Below are positions 16,647 through 24,814 of a stretch of 49,150 bases of DNA, piece after piece (positions within the stretch are counted from its first letter, which is position 1; each line of letters starts with the position of its first letter). This DNA comes from CBDUZS01 sp965371785 (GTDB taxonomy: Bacteria; Fermentibacterota; Fermentibacteria; Fermentibacterales; JCC-6), in assembly GCA_965371785.1 (NCBI GenBank), contig CBDUZS010000013.1, forward strand, positions 1 to 49,150. The letters run 5' to 3'. Under the pieces are notes generated by a model that searched no databases, had not been told where the DNA came from, and saw only the letters and a list, made by a program, of their open reading frames with translations. The position numbers and the translations under genes are program-made.

Positions 16647-17459
16647 TCCTGATTCGAAGAAGAGTTCACTTACGGTGTCAATCGTGAAGTCCCGCGGGGG
16701 AAGCTTCCAGAGCGGTCTTCTGGACGGGTAACCTGCACAGAGAACCGCAGTCAGCTTCATTCGCCTTGTCTCCGGTGTATGCCAGCTCCGGACGAGGGGG
16801 TAGAATGCCTCTGCGAACCCGTTCCAGAGAGTTGAGATACCCATACTCTCAGCGTAGAGAGTAGTGATCGTGGCAGCAATTATGCCATCGCTCCCGCAGG
16901 TCGCGTTTTTCCTGGGCACGTGGAAGAAGAGAACGGTCGGCGCACCCCTGAAGAGAAGATCCTCCCCCTCTCTGAACCTCTTGATCCAGTCCCCATGACC
17001 GGACAGCTTACCTGCAAGTTGAGGTATTCCCAGTCTGGAGGCTGTCAGGAGGAATTTCCTGAGGGGTTCCAGCAGATCTTCAACCGACTTCCTTCCGTTC
17101 ACTACCCTGACATGTATGCCGCCGGCATTCGTTCCCGTGGGAGAGAAACCTATGATCGAAAGCAGCTCGGTCAGGTCCTCATCCGATAGAGGCTTTTCCT
17201 CGTAGAAACGCCCGGATCTCCTGGCCTGTGCAATGGCTTTCAGGGGAACACCAGGGGACAAGTCTCCCACCGGTTCGAGAGAAAAGCAGTTTTCCGGGCA
17301 GTAGACCCCGCAATGACCGCATCCGATGCAGCTCGAACGGAAGGCGGAGGGTATTCCATCATCTGAGCTTTCGACTGCCCCGACCGGACATGCCAGGACA
17401 CAGGTTCCGCAGCCGCTGCACAGGTTTCTCTTGAAGAGTTTTTCAGGGGAGTATTTCAA
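16572..17459 (-). CDS. Ferredoxin-nitroreductase fusion protein
   Basis: Flavoprotein of 295 residues with two N-terminal 4Fe-4S motifs followed by a nitroreductase domain. The clusters are bound by Cys14, 17, 20, 24 (CSGCGTCVLACP) and Cys44, 47, 50, 54 (CIGCGHCGVYCP). The FMN domain begins near residue 80 with ARRSGRFYEEKPL and SPTGTNAGGIHVRVV, and continues with GIIAATITTLYAESMGISTLWNG. It probably passes electrons from ferredoxin-type donors to an organic acceptor; the substrate is unknown. It starts at TTG with GAGGAAG 6 bases upstream, overlapping the Ig-like lipoprotein gene by 17 bases. Its 3' end overlaps the convergent deacetylase gene by 75 bases. Confidence 0.87.
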   Translation of the reverse strand: MKYSPEKLFKRNLCSGCGTCVLACPVGAVESSDDGIPSAFRSSCIGCGHCGVYCPENCFSLEPVGDLSPGVPLKAIAQARRSGRFYEEKPLSDEDLTELLSIIGFSPTGTNAGGIHVRVVNGRKSVEDLLEPLRKFLLTASRLGIPQLAGKLSGHGDWIKRFREGEDLLFRGAPTVLFFHVPRKNATCGSDGIIAATITTLYAESMGISTLWNGFAEAFYPLVRSWHTPETRRMKLTAVLCAGYPSRRPLWKLPPRDFTIDTVSELFFESGSGAPGERIVQTASRITLRDQISPP

Positions 17460-19035
17460 TATCCACTTCCTCGGTTGTCAGACCGGGATAGACCGTAATG
17501 ACCCCGGGGTAGGCTCCGTACGGTTCACCGGGCTCCCAGGCGCCATTGCCGTTTCTGTCTCTGAATGCGGCAACCGTGTACCTTCCTGCAGTGATCGCCT
17601 CGAAAAGGTAATCACCCGGGAGAAAGGACCGGAAGAAAGGGTCACCCGATTCTCCGGCATGGCTTATCTGGATGATCACTTCCGATGATATTCCCCGTAT
17701 CCTTCCCGATACGGCTCCCGGCTCATCGCCCCATGCCGACGTGAAAGTCCAGCTGAAACCGGCAAGCGTGTCTCCCCAGGCCGTTGTCAGTCCGGGCTGC
17801 AGGTCCAGCCTGTACTGCTCGCTTCCCATCAGCTGGTGAAGGGGGACGAAATCGAAGGATCTTCCCGATGTGCGGAGCAGAGAGCCTTCCACGAGCATGC
17901 TGTCAGAAACCTTGGAGAGGCTGAACAGGGGGCGAAGCATATCCATATCGATCCAGAAGGAGAATCCGATGCTGAAAGGGCCGCCTGCCGGAATGTTCTC
18001 CCCCCCCGGCTCGGGATAGATACCCATTACCCGCAGAGAATCGTAAGGAAGCGAATCGAGCCCCCAGAACTCCAGCGAGTCCGGATCGGCGACGTTACCC
18101 AGCAGGTCGGTGATGCCTTCCAGCCTGAGCGTGAGCGTCGAGTCACCGGTGGGGGTCAGGCTCGAGAGGATGGGTCCGCTCATTCCCCTGCCGCCTCCCG
18201 TTATCCAGAACCCCTCTAATACTATCTCGGAGCCGTCTGCATCGGTCAGGATCATGGACGAATTCGAAAGGCTCTCGTAAGACACTTCCTCGTTGAACAG
18301 GACCTTGATGTGGTAGGAATCGATAGCCTCGACGTTCACCAGTCCCGGGCCAGTTGTATCGACCACCGTCAGTACCGGTGTCAGAATGAATTCCGAGTCT
18401 GCTACGAGTGCAATCGTCGTGTCAGAACCGGCTTCGTTCTCACGTTCCCAGGTAAAGGAACGGTCAGGGTCCTCGTAACAGAGAATCCTGTAGCTGCCGG
18501 GCTCCAGCCATGCAATCGTCGCGGAGGCTGTGCTGTCCGGCTCCGTTCTCCTGATGAGTACGGAGTCGATGCCGAATACTTCTATCAGAACCTGATTCGC
18601 GTACAGCGATCCCCCGCCCTGCCTGGACATGGAGAGGGTTACGGTAGCCGATCCAAGTGAATCGAGACCGGAAAAGACCAGATCTGCTGCGGATTCGAGT
18701 TCATTTCCCCTGGCATCCTTGATCGTAGAGGGGATATGGAGCACGATTGTCCCGGTACCCAGAGGCCTGTCAAGGAGTATTCTTACTTCCGATCCTCTCA
18801 ACCTGGTTCTGTGTTGAACCGATGGGTAGACGGGAATTTCGATGGACGGCGGGCTCAGCCTCTCACTGAAAGTGAGCAGGACCTCTGTGAGGTCCGGGTA
18901 ACCGGGGCCGGGTTCGGGTTCTACCGATATCAGCTCCGGTCCGGTCAGATCAACCGGGCCTCCTCCAGGCGCAACTATCCTTGCACAGGCCATGGATAAT
19001 GCCAGAAAGAACGGACAGAACCGTATCGACATCAT
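17443..19035 (-). CDS. Lipoprotein with bacterial Ig-like domains
   Basis: Surface or periplasmic lipoprotein of 530 residues with lipobox ALSMAC (Cys17). It opens with an SbsA/Big_5-type Ig-like domain (GPELISVEPEPGPGYP, EVLLTFSERLSPP). A second copy begins near residue 240 (FNEEVSYESLSNSSMILTDA), and a third near 345 (GIYPEPGGENIPAGG). The C-terminal domain ends with DRNGNGAWEPGEPYG, a loop like those in carboxypeptidase-regulatory or SdrD-type beta domains. No enzyme motif is seen. The ATG lies 3 bases after the ParB-TPR stop. A similar N-terminal Ig-like lipoprotein with DUF2141-like end is common in FCB-group bacteria. Function is unknown. Confidence 0.75.
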   Translation of the reverse strand: MMSIRFCPFFLALSMACARIVAPGGGPVDLTGPELISVEPEPGPGYPDLTEVLLTFSERLSPPSIEIPVYPSVQHRTRLRGSEVRILLDRPLGTGTIVLHIPSTIKDARGNELESAADLVFSGLDSLGSATVTLSMSRQGGGSLYANQVLIEVFGIDSVLIRRTEPDSTASATIAWLEPGSYRILCYEDPDRSFTWERENEAGSDTTIALVADSEFILTPVLTVVDTTGPGLVNVEAIDSYHIKVLFNEEVSYESLSNSSMILTDADGSEIVLEGFWITGGGRGMSGPILSSLTPTGDSTLTLRLEGITDLLGNVADPDSLEFWGLDSLPYDSLRVMGIYPEPGGENIPAGGPFSIGFSFWIDMDMLRPLFSLSKVSDSMLVEGSLLRTSGRSFDFVPLHQLMGSEQYRLDLQPGLTTAWGDTLAGFSWTFTSAWGDEPGAVSGRIRGISSEVIIQISHAGESGDPFFRSFLPGDYLFEAITAGRYTVAAFRDRNGNGAWEPGEPYGAYPGVITVYPGLTTEEVDIEILP

Positions 19036-19038
19036 CTC

Positions 19039-20232
19039 TCAGGAGCTTTCCTGGTTCATCGGCGTGGATTTCCTGATCAATCCTGCTCTCTTGTAGCAAG
19101 TGGATGCTTCGTTGATCCTGTTCATCTTTTCCAGGACGATTGCGAGCTCCATAAGGTAATCCGGGTCGTCAGGTTCCAGTTCCACGGCATTCCGGATGAA
19201 AGTTTCCGCAGTTTCAGGATCGCCGAGAAGGTTGTGGCATCGTCCAAGGTAGAAGTAGGCTCCCGCGTGCTCAGGGTGGACATTCAGCACGGCTTCGAGC
19301 TTCTCGATAGCTTCCTTGTAAAGACCTGAGCGTAGAAGTGAGATTCCTCCCAGGTAGATGATATCGTCATCGTCTGCGCCGAGATCCCTTGCCATGGCCT
19401 CCCATTCGGAGCCCCTGAGCGTTCCCAGCCGTCTGATGAGATCGGAAGAAGGCGCAAGGCCGTTCTTCCCGCTGCCGGTTCCTCCGAAGAGGGTTTCTTT
19501 CCCCTCAGGCATGGAGCCCGTTTCAGATGTTGCCTCTGCCGGGTCCGGGACGGGATCGGAGAAGACCTTCTCCAGCTCTTCCATGGATTGCGCATCCGTT
19601 AACTGATTCGGAGCCGATTCATCTGCGACGGGGGCAGTTTTCGCTTTCTCGGAAGAGCTCTTCTTCGTTGCGAACAGAGCCATCTGCCTGCCCGTGAGCT
19701 TCTGTTCGAGAAGCCTGTCGAACATCTCCTTCTGCCTCTGTTCGTCTTCGATCCTGATCAGAGGCCGAAGCTGGAACTCACTGATGTTGTCGGTGAGAAG
19801 AATCTTCCTTCTTATGTCGGAAGGAAGCTTGAGAAGGTTCAGGACCTGAGTGATCCTTGCCCTGGAGTACCCAAGCAGCTCTGCAAGGCGGCTCCTGTTA
19901 CCCACGATTCCGTTTCGAAGCAACCCGGAGAAGAGAAGGGCTTCTTCCGCACAGTTTCCTATCGTCTTGTGAGCGATCTCGACGTGCACAGCGCTCCGAA
20001 CGACAAACGCACGAATTGCCGTATTCTCCCTGATAATTGCGTTCCAGAGTGTTCTGTGATTGCCGAGAAGGATGAATCCCCTGTTCTGTTCGATCAGAAC
20101 GGGAGGTAAACCGGGCTCATGCTCCGGGACGGAATGGCTCCATCCCGCTGGTGGCTCGAAGAACTCGATGTCTTCGATTCTTACTTCCTCGAGCGGAATA
20201 TGCTCGAGTATCATGTCCCTCTCCCTTTCCAT
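19039..20232 (-). CDS. ParB-like domain protein with C-terminal TPR repeats
   Basis: Protein of 397 residues joining a ParB/Spo0J-like N-terminus to tetratricopeptide repeats. Residues 12-75 carry a ParB nuclease-like fold (PPVLIEQNRGFILLGNHRTLW, in place of the usual GERR box). A KorB/ParB-type helix-turn-helix follows near residue 130 (RLAELLGYSRARITQVLNLL). A low-complexity linker spans about 205-285. About three TPRs occupy 290-390 (LYKEAIEKLEAVLNVHPEH, PETAETFIRNAVELEPDDP, RINEASTCYKRAG). The usual CTPase motifs of chromosomal ParB are not clear, and no ParA gene is nearby. It follows miaA after 12 bases. The start is 20232 or the ATG at 20214, which has GGGAG upstream. A DNA-binding regulator is likely; its targets are unknown. 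Confidence 0.75.
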   Translation of the reverse strand: MERERDMILEHIPLEEVRIEDIEFFEPPAGWSHSVPEHEPGLPPVLIEQNRGFILLGNHRTLWNAIIRENTAIRAFVVRSAVHVEIAHKTIGNCAEEALLFSGLLRNGIVGNRSRLAELLGYSRARITQVLNLLKLPSDIRRKILLTDNISEFQLRPLIRIEDEQRQKEMFDRLLEQKLTGRQMALFATKKSSSEKAKTAPVADESAPNQLTDAQSMEELEKVFSDPVPDPAEATSETGSMPEGKETLFGGTGSGKNGLAPSSDLIRRLGTLRGSEWEAMARDLGADDDDIIYLGGISLLRSGLYKEAIEKLEAVLNVHPEHAGAYFYLGRCHNLLGDPETAETFIRNAVELEPDDPDYLMELAIVLEKMNRINEASTCYKRAGLIRKSTPMNQESS

Positions 20233-20244
20233 TTATGCTACCCC

Positions 20245-21144
20245 CTATTCGATCATCCGACGCAGTTCGGTGATATCTATGCCGTTCCAGCGTACCGGAT
20301 TCTGAAGTCTTCTGAACATATTCCTCTGTCTTCTGGCAAGCCGCCAGGTGTTCACTTCAACATTGGTCATTACTTCATCAAGTGATACTGAACCTTCCAG
20401 GTAATCAAGGACTTCAGCGTAGCCAATCGTTCTGCCGAGAATGGAATCCCTTCCATAGCCACGCTCGAGGAGACCTTTCACCTCATCGAGAAGGCCGGAC
20501 TCGAACATCTCCGCAGTCCTGGTCCTTATTCTCGATCTGAGCGTGAGTGGTTCGATTTCCAGAATGACTACGCGAAACCTTGATGTGTCCGTGCGCCCCC
20601 CTCCCCTTCGCAGGAGGGATGCGGGAAAACCTGATTGCAGAATGATCTCGAGCGCCCTGAGCAACCGTACCCTGTCTCCCGTACCCGTTCGTTCGGCAAG
20701 GGAGCAGTCCAGTTCGGAGAGGAATCTATGCAGGAATCCAGGGGAGTCGATTTCGATTTTTTCGAGAACGCACCTGATCCTGTCGCTGCGAGATGGAAGA
20801 TCGTCCAGTGAGCCTGTAAGAGCCATCAGGTATAAACCAGAACCACCCACTACAAGAGGAGTTACGCCCCTGCTTAGGATGTCGTGAATCGCATGTTCTG
20901 CAAGGTCGGCGAACCTGCCGGCGGAGAAAATTTCATCCGGATCGACCACATCAAGCAGATGGTGCGGCACCCTCGACCGGTCCTCCGGGGAAGGCTTCGA
21001 AGTCCCTATGTCCATGAGTCTGTAAGCCTGTCTCGAGTCGGCGCTGACTACCTCCAGATCGATGTGCTCTGCCAGAGCCATTGCTGCGGCACTCTTGCCG
21101 GATGCCGTACACCCCGCGAGTATTGGAATCCTATAGCCTGCCAA
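20245..21144 (-). CDS. miaA: tRNA dimethylallyltransferase
   Basis: MiaA adds a dimethylallyl group to A37 of tRNAs reading UNN codons. From the TTG start at 21144 the product has 299 residues, normal for the family. The Walker A motif is LAGCTASGKSAAA. It is followed by VSADSRQAYRLMDIGTSKP, PHHLLDVVDPDE and LVVGGSGLYLMAL, with the signature RTIGYAEVLDYL near the end. TTG is preferred because GGAG lies 6 bases upstream and the protein begins right before the P-loop; longer readings lie inside mutL. It overlaps mutL by 14 bases. mutL-miaA is a common pair; here a ParB-TPR gene replaces hfq, which often follows. Confidence 0.94.
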   Translation of the reverse strand: MAGYRIPILAGCTASGKSAAAMALAEHIDLEVVSADSRQAYRLMDIGTSKPSPEDRSRVPHHLLDVVDPDEIFSAGRFADLAEHAIHDILSRGVTPLVVGGSGLYLMALTGSLDDLPSRSDRIRCVLEKIEIDSPGFLHRFLSELDCSLAERTGTGDRVRLLRALEIILQSGFPASLLRRGGGRTDTSRFRVVILEIEPLTLRSRIRTRTAEMFESGLLDEVKGLLERGYGRDSILGRTIGYAEVLDYLEGSVSLDEVMTNVEVNTWRLARRQRNMFRRLQNPVRWNGIDITELRRMIE

Positions 21145-22816
21145 AGCGCCTCTCCAGTTCGCTGAACGGAATCTCGATGAGAGTAGGTCTGCCATGCGGA
21201 CAGTGGAAAGGATCGGACGTTGCAAAAAGCCTGTCGAGCAGTTCACGCGCCTCATCCGTGCTCAGCGCGTCTCCGAACTTGATGGAGCCGGCGCAGGCGG
21301 TTGCCGCTGCAATCTGCTCCCTTTGAGGGAGTTCTGCCCTTGCAGGATCGTCAAAGGATAGCAGAACCTCTCTGATCGCATCGATTCCGTGTCTTACGCC
21401 GGATGGAACCGCATGAAGGAGCAGGGTGTCATCTTCGAGGGAGTAGTCGAAACCTGTTTCCCGGATAACGGCTTCGAAGACCCGGAGCATCTCCAGAGCT
21501 TCCTGGTCCAGCCTGATGCTCTCGGGGATCAACAGCCTCTGCTGTCCGGCAAGCGCCCCCAGCTTTGCGCCGTTGAGCACTTCTTCGAAAAGAATTCTCT
21601 CGTGAGCTGCATGCTGATCGACTACAACGAGACCGCTGTCCGTTGCAGAAACGAGGTATGATCTTGCAATCTGTACGATCGGAACGCCTTCGGGGCTTCC
21701 AGATGAAACATCGGTGCGAATCGCAGAGCCTGCCTGGAGTTCCATTGCCAGCGGAAAGAGGGAAGCGGGTTCCGATAGCGTGGAGAAGCTGGACCCTCCC
21801 TGCCCTGGCGGAGTAATGGAGGAAAAAGCCATGGAGACTGCTTCTTTTCTGACCGAGGGTATTCCAGAGAGGGCATCCTCGACGGCTTGTTCCACGTCTC
21901 GAGGTTTGCTGAAGCGGACCTCCCTTTTTGCAGGATGCATGTTCACATCTACTCGCGATGCTGGAAGAGTGATGCAGCATATGCAGAAAGGGAATCCCGC
22001 AGGTCCTGCAAGATGTCTGTCGATCGGTCCCTGAGCTGCCCTGGTGTAGACCAGCCTGCCGTTGACCAGAACGTACTGATGACGCCTGCTGTTCCATCGC
22101 TGCTCAGGCATGCAGAGCAGCCTGACATGCACCTGGTCTGTGGAACCGTCCACTGTGATCAGCCTGGAGTCCCGGGGGAAGCCGTATCTGGCGAAGACCC
22201 TGTCCTCGATTGACTGACCCGGGCTGAGCTGAAATAGCTCTCTGTCGTTGTGCGTCAGGATGAAACCTGTTTCCGGGCTGGCGAATGCGCATCCGGTTAC
22301 GAAACGCTCTACCCAGCTGAGTTCCGTTGCCTCGGCCCGCAGGAATTTCCGCCTTGCCGGCTGATTGAAGAACAGGCTGCCAACCGTGACCGTGGTTCCG
22401 GTTGTTCTTGCAGCGGGCTCGACATCCCTGAGTGAGCCTCCGTCGATTCGGAGTGTCCAGCCGTCTTCTCCGTCACTGGTCGTGATAGTCATATGGGAGA
22501 CGGCGGCAATACTCGGCAGGGCTTCACCCCTGAAGCCGAGGGTGTCGATACTCCCCAGATCGGAGGCTTCACTCAGTTTGCTGGTCGCATGACGCTGAAC
22601 CGACAGGAGCAGGTCGTGCCTGCTCATTCCATGGCCGTCATCCCTGACCGTAACCCGCTTCCTGCCACCTCTATCGAGTTCGATTACAATGTTTTGCGCA
22701 CCGGCGTCGAGCGAATTCTCGAGCAGCTCCTTCGCCACGGATGCAGGGCGTTCGACCACCTCTCCTGCGGATATCAGGTTGATCACATGGTCCTTGAGGA
22801 GTCTGATCTTTGCCAA
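21131..22816 (-). CDS. mutL: DNA mismatch repair protein MutL, endonuclease type
   Basis: MutL couples mismatch recognition to strand removal. The product has 561 residues from the TTG at 22816. GHKL ATPase motifs are intact: KELLENSLDAGA (motif I), VRDDGHGM (II), DTLGFRGEAL (III) and GTTVTVGSLFFNQPARRKF. The C-terminal motif DQHAAHERILFE fits DQHAx2Ex4E, the metal-binding site of nicking MutL proteins, so it should have latent endonuclease activity and not need MutH. TTG has AAGGA 5 bases upstream and sits only 12 bases after the CCA end of tRNA-Leu. An open frame continues upstream but it runs through the tRNA gene, so I reject that extension. No mutS is in the window. Confidence 0.94.
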   Translation of the reverse strand: MAKIRLLKDHVINLISAGEVVERPASVAKELLENSLDAGAQNIVIELDRGGRKRVTVRDDGHGMSRHDLLLSVQRHATSKLSEASDLGSIDTLGFRGEALPSIAAVSHMTITTSDGEDGWTLRIDGGSLRDVEPAARTTGTTVTVGSLFFNQPARRKFLRAEATELSWVERFVTGCAFASPETGFILTHNDRELFQLSPGQSIEDRVFARYGFPRDSRLITVDGSTDQVHVRLLCMPEQRWNSRRHQYVLVNGRLVYTRAAQGPIDRHLAGPAGFPFCICCITLPASRVDVNMHPAKREVRFSKPRDVEQAVEDALSGIPSVRKEAVSMAFSSITPPGQGGSSFSTLSEPASLFPLAMELQAGSAIRTDVSSGSPEGVPIVQIARSYLVSATDSGLVVVDQHAAHERILFEEVLNGAKLGALAGQQRLLIPESIRLDQEALEMLRVFEAVIRETGFDYSLEDDTLLLHAVPSGVRHGIDAIREVLLSFDDPARAELPQREQIAAATACAGSIKFGDALSTDEARELLDRLFATSDPFHCPHGRPTLIEIPFSELERRFGRL

Positions 22817-22828
22817 AATGGTCCTTTC

Positions 22829-22917
22829 TGGTGCCGGGAGAGGGAGTCGAACCCTCACGCTCCTACGGGAGCAACGGATTTTAAGTCCGTTGTGTCTGCC
22901 AGTTCCACCATCCCGGC
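22829..22917 (-). tRNA. tRNA-Leu (anticodon TAA)
   Basis: An 89-base gene including encoded CCA. The acceptor stem pairs GCCGGGA (5') with TCCCGGC (3'), followed by A and CCA. The anticodon stem-loop is CGGA-CTTAAAA-TCCG, with anticodon TAA. A long variable arm (GCTCCCGTAGGAGC) marks it as a class II tRNA, and the T arm contains GGTTCGACTC. Leu is the fitting identity for TAA. It lies between uvrC and mutL and is on their strand. Confidence 0.97.
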
Positions 22918-22952
22918 ACCATGACAAGGTGAATCGGCGTTTGTTAACGCAG

Positions 22953-22961
22953 AATATATCA
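22953..22961 (-). promoter_or_regulatory. Extended -10 element upstream of tRNA-Leu
   Basis: On the minus strand TGATATATT fits an extended -10 (TGN followed by TATATT), about 36 bases before the tRNA 5' end, but no good -35 hexamer is visible 17 bases upstream. A transcript from here would begin about 29 bases before the tRNA and continue into mutL. A small inverted repeat (GCGTT with AACGC, 22937-22950) lies in the presumed leader. Confidence 0.4.
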
Positions 22962-23017
22962 GGGGAATGATGCGGTGGGGAGAGATCAGTTCTTCCGTCA
23001 GGCTTACTGTTTGAAGG

Positions 23018-24814
23018 TCAAAGCTCTTCCCTGAGGTAATCAAGGACGAGAATGGCCCTCTTCCTGCCGATTCCGGGCAGAGCGGTTATTTCCTCGACGG
23101 TGGCGCTCCCGATCCTTTCAACGCTGCCGAACCGTTTCAGCAGGAGGGCTCTCAGACCGGGTCCTATTCCGGGAATATCATCCAGAGCCGACCTGATTTC
23201 CTTTCGGGAGCGTTTCAGCCTGTGGTAGTGGAGAACGAATCTGTGAGCCTCGTCCCTGATGCCGCGGAGGAGAACGAGTGGCGGGGCATTCATGGGGAGC
23301 CTGATATTTCTCTCGTCGGGAGCAACCATCAGGAGTTCCTCTCTCTTCGCGATCGAAACGAAGACCGTGTGCTCCAGTTTCCCTCCCGCCGCGGAGCATG
23401 CCGCTCTCAGCTGTGTAATCCCGCCATCCAGCAGAAAGATGTCCGGTTCTTCACCGTTCAGGTGGGATACGAACCTGCCGACTGCGTTCCCGATCATTGC
23501 CGGATCGTTGCTTCCCATTTCGACCGGTATCGAATAGCGTCTGTAACCGGACTTGTCCGGGAAACCCTTCCTGAAGCTGACAAGGGCTGCCACCGGCCAG
23601 GAACCTTGAATGGTCGAAGCATCGAGACCCACTATCCAGTCCGGCTTCCCGGTCAGACCCAGCAGGTCCGCGAGCGCTTCGAGAGCCGCGCCGACAAGCT
23701 CTTTTCTCCTGCCGGGTCTCTTCCATTCGAGCCTGACCAGAAAGTGGTTGAGATCTCTTGCGGCAACCTCTACGAGGTCTTTGAGGCCTCCTCTCCGGGG
23801 GATTCTGATCAGGACTTTTGAGCCCCTTCTTGCCGAGAGCAGCTCTTCCAGGAGCTTCCAGTCAGCGGAAGCGGATTCGAGAAGGATCTCACTGGGAATG
23901 TCTCCCGTTTCGGAGTAGTACGTGCGGAGCAGGACGGCAAGACGCTCGGGTGGTTCCGCGAGTTTCCATTTCATGGTGAAGGGCATTCTGAGAACTCCAA
24001 CAAAACGTCCTCGTCTAACCTGCATGACGAGACCCCAATTTTCTCGTACTACAGCTATGTCTCTGCTGAGCATATCGTTGAGAGTCTCCGGAGTCGGCCA
24101 GCCGAAACTGTCGAGCCTGTGGATGAGATCACGCCATCTTGCGGCTTCCTCGAATCTCATATCCTCCGATGCGTTCTCCATGAGTTCCCCGAGCCTGTCA
24201 TGAACCCAGCCCCAGTTGCCTCTGAGGACCGCAAGAATGCTGTCGACATTCCCCGAGTACTGATCGATTGACATGCCGGAGCATGGAGAAGGGCATTTAC
24301 CCATCTGACCCATGAGGCAGGATCTATCCCTGTCCTTCAGGGTGGAGGTGGAGCATTTCCTGAGCGGATATGCGTCGAGGAGGAAGTCTACCAGCCGCCT
24401 CAGGTTCCGGGCGTCCGGATAGGGACCGAAGCGTGGAATACTTCTGGAACGGTCAGGATTCCTTGTCGTGACCAGCCTGGGAAATCGTTCGTCTGTAGTG
24501 ACCTCGAGCCAGGGGTATCGATTGCTGCTCTTCAGCATGATGTTCAGAAGCGGTTTGTGGAGACGGATCAGCTCGGCTTCGAGGATCAGCGCTTCCACTT
24601 CACTTCGCGTAACGGTCCAGTCTATCGCCAGGGCTTTGTCAAGCAGGATCTGATGTCTGGAATCTCCGGGATTCCCCAGGTGCCCCCTCAGTCTCCTGTT
24701 GAGATCTTTTGCCTTTCCGATGTAGAGAATCCGCCCTCTGGAATCCAGGAAACGATACACTCCCGGAAGGTGCGGCGCGGCAAAGGCGGACTGATCAAGC
24801 GTCTCGCTGCTCAC
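23018..24814 (-). CDS. uvrC: Excinuclease ABC subunit C
   Basis: UvrC makes both incisions in nucleotide excision repair. The product has 598 residues, typical length. The N-terminal GIY-YIG nuclease reads LPGVYRFLDSRGRILYIGKA. A UVR (UvrB-binding) motif lies near residue 215 (DMRFEEAARWRDLI). An RNase H-like nuclease domain begins near 370 with the first catalytic Asp in WIVGLDASTIQG. Tandem helix-hairpin-helix motifs close the protein (DIPGIGPGLRALLLKRFGSV and ALPGIGRKRA). It begins at GTG overlapping murJ by 20 bases. 100 bases separate its stop from tRNA-Leu. Confidence 0.96.
   Translation of the reverse strand: MSSETLDQSAFAAPHLPGVYRFLDSRGRILYIGKAKDLNRRLRGHLGNPGDSRHQILLDKALAIDWTVTRSEVEALILEAELIRLHKPLLNIMLKSSNRYPWLEVTTDERFPRLVTTRNPDRSRSIPRFGPYPDARNLRRLVDFLLDAYPLRKCSTSTLKDRDRSCLMGQMGKCPSPCSGMSIDQYSGNVDSILAVLRGNWGWVHDRLGELMENASEDMRFEEAARWRDLIHRLDSFGWPTPETLNDMLSRDIAVVRENWGLVMQVRRGRFVGVLRMPFTMKWKLAEPPERLAVLLRTYYSETGDIPSEILLESASADWKLLEELLSARRGSKVLIRIPRRGGLKDLVEVAARDLNHFLVRLEWKRPGRRKELVGAALEALADLLGLTGKPDWIVGLDASTIQGSWPVAALVSFRKGFPDKSGYRRYSIPVEMGSNDPAMIGNAVGRFVSHLNGEEPDIFLLDGGITQLRAACSAAGGKLEHTVFVSIAKREELLMVAPDERNIRLPMNAPPLVLLRGIRDEAHRFVLHYHRLKRSRKEIRSALDDIPGIGPGLRALLLKRFGSVERIGSATVEEITALPGIGRKRAILVLDYLREEL

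Noticed and set aside
22817..22927. N-terminal extension of MutL by 37 codons
   Set aside because: It is read through the tRNA-Leu gene and gives a sequence unlike MutL; the TTG at 22816 has a good ribosome binding site.
22937..22950. Small inverted repeat GCGTT...AACGC before tRNA-Leu as a terminator for uvrC
   Set aside because: The stem is only five base pairs and no T-tract follows, so termination is not supported.
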